A stretch of DNA of 64,000 nucleotides from Actinernus sp. WN-2022 (taxonomy: Eukaryota > Cnidaria > Anthozoa > Actiniaria > Actinernidae), in NCBI GenBank assembly GCA_030867875.1, contig JAOWCC010000553.1, forward strand, positions 831,001 to 895,000, in the 5' to 3' direction. The notes under the pieces were generated by a model. The model did no database searches, was not told the origin of the DNA, and was given only the letters and a program-made list of their open reading frames with translations. Both the position numbers and the translations under genes were made by a program. Below, piece after piece: positions 55,759 to 64,000 of this stretch; positions within the stretch are counted from its first letter, which is position 1; every line of letters starts with the position of its first letter.

Positions 55759-58700
55759 CTTCCACATCTACCTGAAGAATATGTCAGGCATGAGACCATC
55801 ATCATTTTTTGCATCACGTCGTGCAAGTGACTCCAATAGTAGTGGAAGTTCAAGAAGTTCAAGTTCTGTTTCCCCTCGTGTTCTAAGTTCCAGTAGAAGA
55901 AGTGATGAAAGGACACCACTAACAAGTAGACGCGAGACGGTTACTCTTTCATCTGGTGAATTGAATAAAATATTTGATGCATTTAATTCAATATCAAGCC
56001 AGATGAGAGTACAAGGTGAAGTACTTGAAAACTTCAAAAGCTCTCAAGATTGCTTGCTAGATGAGGTACACCAACTCAGAGAAGAACACAAGATTGTTTC
56101 TGACAAATTACATAGTCTTGTTCAAAGTGGTGAAGATGATGATGGCAAGATCCCCCCAGAGATTTCAGTGAGTAAACCTTTTTATTTCATAATCATATTC
56201 TTACTTATTCTCATAGCCAAACATCATGGACAGTTCAGCTGCATGGCTAGCAGGCTCATGTTTTAAAGCTGGCATAATGATGCTGAAATTTTGAGCTGTA
56301 TATAACCCTTTGTCTCCCATGCTATTGACTCTTATTAATATTTATGCACATGTACATGTATAATTAGCTACTCGAAAACGAACCTACATGTATCCTGCAT
56401 CATTGCTTTTTAATAGCTGAAAAGCAAAATGGCATTGCAAACAGAGTATTGCTGTGTTCCTCTATGCGTAGGAGACAAAAGGAAAAATCCTGAATTGTCC
56501 TTTTCAACTCTGATGCATGTTGCAGCATCCATGATGCGGGGATAGCCTCGTTTTCGAGTAGTGAATTAGATAATTATGTGCATAAATATTAAGAGTGAAT
56601 AATGCTGTTGTATCATGCAATCATTTGGGTCGAATGGTTACATGTACATGTCTTTGAGCAAATCAAAAGTATTCAAAACATCGATCATCAGAGTTTAAAG
56701 GGATACCCGAGTGAAACCAAGTTACAACTGACTACTGAGTGCTACAGTGTATACTATAGACTTGCTACAAGTCGACCTCTTTTCCTCTGAGAACGAGGGC
56801 GTAGCGCGAGCGGAAGCGTGTCGCGAGAGGACGACTTGTTTGCAATGTGGTTACCTGATTTCTGATGTAGACAGGAGAAAGTTATTTGACGGCTCTAAAA
56901 AGACCTAAGTTTGCAAGAACCTCGACAGAATTCTTGAAATTTCCTGTGAACTCTGCCCAACTGGATCTGGGTTTTAATACTTATCGAACGTTATTTGCCG
57001 TTCTTGTTCGGAAAAGAATGTGACTTTATTGAAGAAAGTCGATAAAATAACTGAAAGTTTCAAGGCAGCTCAAGAAATAATTAGAAAACGAAGAGGAGGA
57101 ACGTCATGGCAAAATGCCCTATTTCTATTGGACAGCTTTGCTTACGTCACCGGTGGAAAAATCCACCAGTGAATTGGGCGCGAAACAGGTAGCAGAAGTC
57201 CCTTAAACCAGAGAAGTGGGAAAAAATGAAAATCAACCAGAGAAGTGAAAATCTCGTTTTAAGAGAAGCGAATGTGGGAAATGAAAATCTTGTTTTAAGT
57301 GACTTTTAGAAAGTCTATGTACTGTATACTGGTGTTGTGCTACAATATAAAGTGTCACTTTACATCATAGCACAACACCAGTATAGCACTTGGTTGTGAA
57401 TTTTCAAGCCTGGGTTACAAACTACAATCGATTGTGTTCTTGCCTTCCAAATGCTTTTCTTCATCCTCCCAGTCTTCTGAACGTCTCTCATAATGTCATC
57501 TTCATCATAGTTTTGTTCTGGTATGAAATGGCTCTGCCATATCAATGAAAATCTACTTTCTGAGCGTGTTAACAGTCGCTTTTCTCAAACAACTAAATGT
57601 TACCAGACACAGAATCTGTTTTTTCACTGTTTAGTACTTCAACAGTAATTTGTCGAGTTGATTTTCTATCTATGAGAATTAGTTTCTCACCGATAGATGG
57701 TTTCCAGTTGTCCTTGTAGATGTGATAACCATGTACAGCAGATGAAAAGACAAACTTAATTCTCACTGTGCTACATGTTTTGATTTTGTTCTGTGCACAC
57801 ATGGCAGCATTATAGTGTCCATTTTTCTCTCTTCTGATAAAATGTGTTGATGAAAAAAAAGCTTTGATGAATGCGACTGTGAGCATGTTTTTATTGACTA
57901 CAACATTCAGGACTACATTTAGCTAACAATCAACCTTGGACGAAAAAGTACCATTCAGCATAAATGCTATGGAAAGTAAGGTAATCAGATTAAAAATTAT
58001 GGATAAAACTATGGAGTAATCTCATTGAAAGTTCAACTGGGCAAGGAAGGTGATGCAGATTTCTAATCTTGATTTTCCCTTTAAATTTTCCCTCCCAAAT
58101 TTGAGCTTGTAAACTCGGGGTGTGGATTATCTGCGAGTGCAGCTTATCTGGTGGTGTTTATGGTACATCTGAAAAGATGGTTTTGAGCCCAAATGTGTTT
58201 TTCACTCTGGTATCTCTTCTCTGCTATATTCTGTGTGGTAATGTTGCCATAATGCTATATATTTCTGAACTTAAAAAAAATATTCTGACCACTGACAATT
58301 TCTTTAATTTTATCGAGGTACTGACACAAAATCTTCCAGATATGTACAAAATATAATTCTGAATCTCGTCATGCATACTACCATTTGCAAGCTACCGTTA
58401 AGCGTGAACCTTTTTCCGCGTTCGTTTAAGTTTCAAACCTAGACGTCTGGCGGCACAAACCTTTGCAATTTAACCGCAATAATGACAATGTTTGACATGT
58501 CCCGCCTTCACGTTTAAGCGAGTGGGATTCAGGTTTGGAAACTTTTCAGCTAGATTTTCCTTCGCGCTACGCTCAGAATTATGAGCGATGCAAGTTAGAC
58601 AACAACTGTCTCTTGGCATAATCTGAGTTGCACGATGGTAGAAGACATATCAAAGGTTTTCAACATCAAGGTTGAAACTAATTAGTTTGCCGACAAATTG

Positions 58701-61700
58701 CAAAGGTTTGGGACTCCAGACGTCTAGTTTCAAACATAAACGAATGCGGAAAAAGGTTCACGCTTAACGGTAGCTTGCAAATTGTGTAATGTCTGCTAAT
58801 TAGTCACATGATTGATGACATGTTGCCTAAAATATGCTAATTTCGAACTTTTTTCTGGGACTGTTCACGATGTCGGGTAAACTCTACATCATAAATAGGA
58901 AACATGATACCGGATGTGAGTTTACTCAACAATAGCAGTGAAAGAGTTGAGCATTGACCACATCTACAACTGAAGGGCTGTGTGCAAAAAGGGCGTAAGT
59001 GTCTCGTGATCACATTCTAAATTCTCCTTCAATTTATTTGTTTTCTAGGGGAAAATTTAGGACATGATCAAAAGTCACTTACGCCCTTTTTGCACACAGT
59101 CCTTCAAATGTGCCCACAGTTGACCACTCATTGATGCAAAATGTTCATTAACCAGGGAAGGCACTGAATATGAAAATGAAAAAAAGGTCTTGAATTAGAA
59201 GCTATCAATTACAATATCATAACCATGTCATTGGTCATATGATTTTAAGAGCATGCTTGTATCTCCCTCACTTCTAATGCCAGGCAGCTCAAGCTTTGAC
59301 AGGCATGGTATTGGGTCCCCATGAATCACTTGGCGGTGATGTTTTAACAATTACGTCATCGGTCACATGATTTTGGGTGTTTTGGCTCAAATAAGTCTTG
59401 AAGATCTGGTTTTCTTTTAAAGCTTGCATTTTTTTTTGCTGTGGTATTGATATGAGGTATGCTGTTGTCAATATAAAAGTTGTTAGACTGTATATCTTAT
59501 ATATGTCAAGTTAGACCATATCCCTTTATTTTTTGCATGTGATATAGTTTATACATGTATGTATCAAGGTGGTGCATGAATAGTTTAAAAAAATAAGAAG
59601 CCAACTCAAAATACATGTATAGCCAGTTTTGGCAAGCAAACACTAATCATGCAAGTGTACAAATGTATTTCAGCTGTTTTCATTGACATGACTGATAGAT
59701 ATTTTAATAAACCATAACCTGCTATCATGGGGGGGGGGGGAAGAGGTCCTGATGCAAATAATTTGCTGAAGTGTATGCAAACAGACCAGATTTTTGTTTT
59801 CTGATTATGCAAAGAAAGAAATAACAAACATATTATTTTAGTCTTCATATTACAATGTATATATTAAGTTTAATAAGTCTAAAATAAGTTTTCCTAATTG
59901 TTTTTTATAGGCTGATGTTCACCTGCTGTACAACAGCTTATCCATTGAACAGCAGTACAAGTCAGAAGAGAGGTAAATGCTTTGGTGATTTTTAAAGTAG
60001 CAATACAATATCTAACAAAACCTTTTTCTGTGCATAATGTTTTTCCTATGTTTTCAAAAAATAATGTTCTATTTTGGCTTTCCAGCATCTTGACTCAGCA
60101 CAACGTGGCTGTGAGACAAGAGTTAGAGAAGCAGATGACTGATCAAGACAAGGGATACTCCATCAAGTTTGTTAAACGTAAGTTTCTCAATCATCTTTAA
60201 GTGCTCATAACACTTCTTGCAATTTTTATACCTATGAACCTTTGAAAGGTTTTGACTACTTCTGAGAAGAAATTTTTGGTTTACAGAGAATACTCTGTTC
60301 TATGCTTGTTTGAAATGGTGTCGATTCCTGGGTTAATGCATTATCCTTCATGGTGCCTTTCTAGCATAATGTTTATTTATAGAGAATATTTACTGTTTGT
60401 GAGTTGTTAGTAAAGACAAAGTCATTTTAGACAAAATGCTAAGTATTTATTTTAATTATTGCAAAGACAAATTAAATTAGATAACGTCCACCCAGGAATC
60501 GACTCAGGTTTTACTTACGTGGTCATGGGTAAGAAAATGTCAAATTTTCATGCTTTTAAACAAGCTATTTCTTGAACAGAGAATACTCTGTAAACCAACA
60601 ATTTATTTGTAGAAGTACTCGAAACCCTTGAAAGGTTCATACATGTAGCTATATAAAGTGCAAGAAGCACTTTAAGGTGCCCCATCAGGGTTGCCACCAG
60701 GATTTGAGGGTAAGGCCAGGCAAAATCAGAAAGATTTATGCATTCAATATGAAAACAAGGGATCAAAACAACTTTTGTATCCAAAAATATTTTGTATCTT
60801 GGAATCCTGTTTTGTGTTTACTATTCTTAAATTTATCATAAAGTACATGATCCAAAATATTGTGATCTCCTAAAATCTCTACTCTTTATTTTAATGGTAA
60901 TTGATAAAATATCAGTCAAATAACATTGCTGTTGTTATTACAGGTGGAGTTGTAAGGTACTATGAGACGAAACGGAAGTTGTATTTACAGTCCCTGCCTG
61001 AAAACCAAGAAAGAGCAGAACAGCAAAAGCTAGAAAACAAGTTTCGGTCGAGAAGAAAAAGGGTAAGTTTGTAGATGATGATAATAACAAGGGGGAGGGA
61101 GGGAGTACTCCAATGTATTGCTAAAATGGGGATGTGCCTCAGAAAGGGTCTCATTTTCCAAGTTCGGTGACAACATTGGAATTATGATTTGGTTTTTGGG
61201 TCTTGTTTGGATGGTGAAGGAGTCGAGAAGTTTTAATGTCCATTGGGAAGTTTAACGTACAGTTGCTGTCCAAATGTAATTGCCCCTTGGTTTTCGAAAT
61301 AAACCAATTGACATAAGTCTCCTTTTTGGGGGACTTATTCCAGCTACCCCATCAGTGCCAAATAGGGAGGACCCCCTTTAATCCTGCACACATAAAGTAT
61401 GTGTGATCGGGTAAATATTTTGACATCAGTCGTACCGATAAATTGTGTACTGTTTGTGAATATTTGAGCAGAACCGGGCAAAAATCGTAGAAGTTATCAC
61501 ATTTTGTTTAAATTCGCGACGTGGCATGCAGAGTTTCGATCGAGACACCTTAAAGGGGCTATGTCATGGTACTGCGCATGTATCGAGTAATTGTTTGGTT
61601 GGTGACTTTAATTGGATACAAACTGTTAAACTATCCTCCTTCAATGCTTGATTGAAAGGTTTTGCAATATTTTCCCAGGAGACTGTTTATTTTCACTGTT

Positions 61701-62431
61701 TGTTGGTCATTTTTGCATATTTGTTTTGATTTTAAGCATCCCACATAGCCGAGAGGTTCGGTAGTTCATATCAAACACGGTTGAAATAGCTGTTTCGATT
61801 CCGGCCCGGAACGCGAAGCCTATTACCGTGACACAGCCCCTTTAAGATGGATTACCGGTGTCGGCGCATTTTTTACATATCGTTTTTACTTTCGATTTTA
61901 AAATGGGGATTTACTCGCGTAAAATTTAGATAATATACTAGAAAATACTTTAGATGGGGCGACATTTTTCATCAGTTTTAATTTCTGTTTGTCTATTCTT
62001 GTTCCTAGCTGTTTGTTTCCAGAACCAAAGTGGCTGAAGGACAGGACAAAGAGAGAATTGGTGTTCTGAATCAGGATTATGTTAGTGATGAGGAAAATGG
62101 CTCAGGAGCTAACAAGGGACAGTGGGTGGTCAGGCCTCCAGTCTGGAGGTCTGATGAAGCCAATTTACTGATGCGGCGTTTACAGGAAAAACTGGACATA
62201 AGCAGGGTTGAAGAAACACGACCCAAGGTTGTAAGAGTTGCTGGCCGTCCATCCACTAGAAGTAAACCTAGACTTGTAGTGGGATGGGCGCTGCATTCGG
62301 ATGCACATGATAGATCTAGAAGTCCCTCTCCGCTGCCTACACGAAGGCAAACAAGGTCGCAGTCAAGATCTCCGGAAAAGAGAAGGGAACGGAGATCAAG
62401 GCGCACATTTCTGAACTCAGATTCAGATTGA
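55759..62431 (+). CDS. Intact five-exon gene, S/R-rich coiled-coil basic protein (C14orf93-like?)
   Basis: Exons: 55759-56167 (ATG at 55781), 59911-59972, 60086-60177, 60944-61062, 62009-62431. Donors GTGAGT, GTAAAT, GTAAGT and GTAAGT; acceptors TATAG, CCAG, ACAG and CTAG. Coding length is 1083 nt, 360 residues, no break. Residues 1-50 are Ser/Arg-rich; about 60-125 look amphipathic (QMRVQGEVLENFKSSQDCLL), a likely coiled coil. Next comes HLLYNSLSIEQQYKSEER, QHNVAVRQELEKQM and VVRYYETKRKLYLQSL with a basic FRSRRKRLFVSR. The C-terminus has DYVSDEENG, WVVRPPVWRSDEA, then RS repeats. The YYETKR core and the SDEE...WRS block recall C14orf93-like proteins, from memory only. The frame is open upstream to the acceptor, so the start could lie in an earlier exon. 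Nuclear location is likely from RS and basic tracts. Confidence 0.7.
56290..57324. other. Intron 1 of the plus gene, nothing recognised
   Basis: AT-rich. It has TACATGTA motifs (about 56350 and 56640) and a GC-rich patch near 56800 (AGCGCGAGCGGAAGCGTGTC). No coding sequence was recognised. Confidence 0.4.
57325..57385. repeat. 61-nt near-perfect palindrome
   Basis: TATACTGGTGTTGTGCTAC at the left meets its complement at the right. The centre AAAGTGTCACTTT is itself palindromic. Only about 4 mismatched pairs are seen. It is too short to be a full MITE but may be a foldback remnant. Confidence 0.85.
57560..57886 (-). pseudogene. Fragment of a cnidarian-type ORF (HIRAN-like?)
   Basis: The frame encodes EKNGHYNAAMCAQNKIKTCS, VRIKFVFSSAVHGYHIYKDN and WKPSIGEKLIL before diverging. 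The AVHGYHVYKD-W-P-IGE-L string is one I recall from numerous cnidarian predicted proteins, where it precedes a HIRAN-like fold. The C-terminal half is not conserved here, so this is a fragment, antisense in intron 1 of the plus gene. Confidence 0.3.
58383..58783. mobile_element. About 400-bp MITE
   Basis: Inverted ends of about 85 bp: TTTGCAAGCTACCGTTAAGC, through GTGAACCTTTTTCCGC, AGACGTCTGG and AAACCTTTGCAATTT, on the left; the complement on the right. Intron 1 of the plus gene. Confidence 0.85.
58971..59106. mobile_element. 136-bp MITE
   Basis: TGAAGGGCTGTGTGCAAAAA, then GGGCGTAAGTG at left; complement CACTTACGCCC, TTTTTGCACACAGTCCTTCA at right (31-bp TIR, about 1-2 mismatches). Intron 1 of the plus gene. 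Confidence 0.8.
60209..60673. mobile_element. 465-bp foldback element
   Basis: The left arm (60209-60325) is the complement of the right arm (60520-60673): CTTCTTGCA(C/A)TTT, ACCTATGAACCTTTGAAAGG, TTTACAGAGAATACTCTGTT, GCTTGTTT. Intron 3 of the plus gene. The solo arm at 43795-43945 shows it is a dispersed family. Confidence 0.8.
61063..62008. other. Intron 4 of the plus gene
   Basis: No gene or clear repeat was seen. The donor is GTAAGT and the acceptor TTCCTAG. Confidence 0.6.
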
Positions 62432-62573
62432 ATGCATATTTTACATAGCCTAGGCTTATAACACTTTTTAGCTCAGATTGATCGTATCATCTTGTTCTTG
62501 TTCTTGTACATGCATGTGTACCATGATTATTGAATGAAAATTGTAAATATATTTAGTAGTGAAATATTCTAAT

Positions 62574-62579
62574 AATAAA
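62574..62579 (+). promoter_or_regulatory. Poly(A) signal AATAAA
   Basis: AATAAA lies 143 bp after the stop codon of the plus gene, in an AT-rich 3' UTR (AAATATTCTAATAATAAATC). It is the first canonical signal downstream. Confidence 0.6.
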
Positions 62580-62670
62580 TCATTGGTTGGTATTCAATTG
62601 TCGTCTTGATCGTGAGTGCACGTGTAGCTGGGTCAATTAAAAGTAGAAGTATTCGGAGATATAGCAGGGA

Positions 62671-62905
62671 TTTCAAGCCGAACACGAAATCTAAATCCAA
62701 TAGATGTTCAAATCATATTCTTGCAAACCAAGTGATTCGGATGAGTTTTCAAGCTGAACACGAAAGATAAATCTAAATCCAATAGATGTTCAAATCGTAT
62801 ATTCTTGCACACGAAGTGATTTAGATTAGTTTTCAAGCCGAACACGAAAGATAAATCTAAATCCAATAGATGTTCAAATCGCATATTCTTGCAAACCGAG
62901 GGTGT
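62671..62905 (+). repeat. Three-copy tandem repeat, 76-84 bp
   Basis: Units begin TTTCAAGCCGAACACGAAA (62671), TTTCAAGCTGAACACGAAA (62747) and again at 62831. Each contains AATCCAATAGATGTTCAAAT and TATTCTTGCA. Confidence 0.85.
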
Positions 62906-63068
62906 TCGAGAATGTGCAAGTTTGTTCTACTAGAATACTACCGTATATCATCCCGTACACTTTAAATTTTCAAGCGTATTCGGGACTTGAAAACGGAAAA
63001 ACGTGCCGGATCCTAACAGAATATCCTAGGTGTACTTCGAGTCCATCTGGTCCGAATACTCTAGAAAA

Positions 63069-63832
63069 CTATTGCACACACTGTGTGTGCCGGTTCGTTT
63101 TCGAGCAAATGCGGACCCGAATACAGAGCTTTTCACACAGTGCGAGCTGCTGGTTAGTGGCGAATATCAAATGGCGCCTTTCACGCACGTGGACGTCTGC
63201 TCTGAAGAACCCTTGCGGAACGTGGTCCTCTTCTATTTGAAAACTCAAGTCCATTGGATCAGTGGGTCGTAGGCGCTGCCTCAGTCGATTCGCGGCTCTC
63301 GCAATACAGGTCGGGTTCGATAAAGCAGGACACAGGGCGTCGTCAATTTCCTCTAGAAGTACCTTTTTAAAATAAGAACAAAATTATTGTGGCAATTGCT
63401 GACATAGTATTATCGGAGTCGTAGTATCTATGTATTTATTTATATATTATCTCGTCAACAATAGCGGATGCTGGTTTGAACAGGTCTGCCACAGCCTTCT
63501 ATTTACTGCTGCTACGATCTTGGCGGCGGTTGCGGCACCAACCTCTGCAGGGTTGTGTTGTGTTGATGCATCCCGGCATTGAACTCGCCGTCGCGTTCGA
63601 TGACCGAGGCCTTGCAGGCATTCATTTTCGGGCGGACGGTACACTGCCAGTAGGTAACCCTGGTTCGTCTGGCCCTAACATTGTACGAATATCCCTGGGT
63701 GTCTACAAGCTTCTGTTTCCTCCTCTTTGTCCCTTCGTCTACGAGCTGGTATGTTATCTCGAAGCTTTCTGGTTCACTTTCTGGTTGTCTGATGGAGGGG
63801 TCAGCTATAGAGGACTCCTCGAGTAATTCCAT
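63069..63832 (-). pseudogene. MULE transposase N-terminus with FLYWCH finger
   Basis: 63832-63560 encodes LLEESSIADPSIRQ, then the FLYWCH finger: YQLVDEGTKRRKQKLVDTQG, YSYNVRARRTRVTYWQCTVR, KMNACKASVIERDG with the final His in HQH. The frame slips by a small indel in a CAACACAAC repeat into NPAEVGAATAAKIVAAVNRR. 63363-63115 continues LLEEIDDALCPALSNP, MDLSFQIEEDHVPQGFFRAD and RERRHLIFATNQQLALCEKL, the stretch directly before the DGTF block in this family. Coding similarity then stops, so the catalytic part is deleted. Confidence 0.7.
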
Positions 63833-64000
63833 TGGCGGCGGGAGTGAGCTTGAGTAAGAGACGTCAACAACTCTTGTTCTACGTCCATCTACGGCAGATT
63901 GTCATCTACAATGGCATTACAGGATTGTTTTCGTTAGCTTCATGAGCATGTTTTTTTCTTCTTCTTCATATAGGTATATTTTTGGGATTCTATTTTTGTA

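Noticed and set aside
62077..62406. 109-codon minus-strand ORF
   Set aside because: Shadow of the last coding exon of the plus-strand gene.

Overview
This is AT-rich animal nuclear DNA. Genes have introns with GT-AG junctions, intergenic space is large, and most recognisable coding sequence comes from transposons. The mix is a Penelope-like element, CR1/L2-type LINEs, pogo/Tigger, piggyBac, MULE and Tnp2/CACTA-type transposases, an alpha-kinase fragment, tRNA-derived SINEs and very frequent TACATGTA palindromes. I read this as a cnidarian, probably a stony coral. That is inference from family content; no single-copy marker gene is present. There are no bacterial operons, CRISPR arrays, rRNA operons or free-standing tRNA genes.

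Layout. 1-8.9 kb: direct repeats, a rearranged pogo/Tigger fragment, an alpha-kinase-like gene remnant (-), a possible helicase-exon scrap and the 5' half of a LINE (-). 8.8-11.4 kb: a LINE (+) split by a probable LTR-retrotransposon fragment. 12.9-16.5 kb: a decayed Penelope-like element (-) broken by a LINE tail and by a 1.7 kb block that carries an unclassified transposon-like ORF. 16.8-17.4 kb: a pogo transposase remnant. 18.5-21 kb: two SINEs, one inside a piggyBac remnant. 21-29.4 kb: LINE tails, an unclassified transposon-like gene remnant and a LINE with an SGNH-type ORF1 that is split by a 1.05 kb DNA element with a 7-bp target duplication. 30.6-32.8 kb: a 2.16 kb TIR element with 32-bp minisatellites. 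35.4-39.4 kb: several MITEs and a MULE transposase. 63.1-63.8 kb: the FLYWCH end of a second MULE.

The core is 41.2-62.6 kb. On the minus strand, five exons (52568 to 41222) form a Tnp2/CACTA-like transposase. All four splice phases agree, and the frame is broken only by a 2-bp excess in a CT run and one in-frame TGA. On the plus strand, five coding exons (55781 to 62431) form an intact 360-codon gene with an S/R-rich N-terminus, a predicted coiled coil and a basic C-terminus. The two are divergent, with starts about 3 kb apart, so they may be two genes of one large transposon or a host gene beside a transposon.

Intron 3 of the transposase holds the most unusual structure: two related TIR-bounded elements that share an internal cassette and carry Pol III-type promoter-like modules, one tRNA-like and one clearly 5S-rRNA-like. 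A GGATCC minisatellite lies between them. Across the window at least ten further non-autonomous TIR elements can be delimited by their inverted ends, several with exact target duplications.
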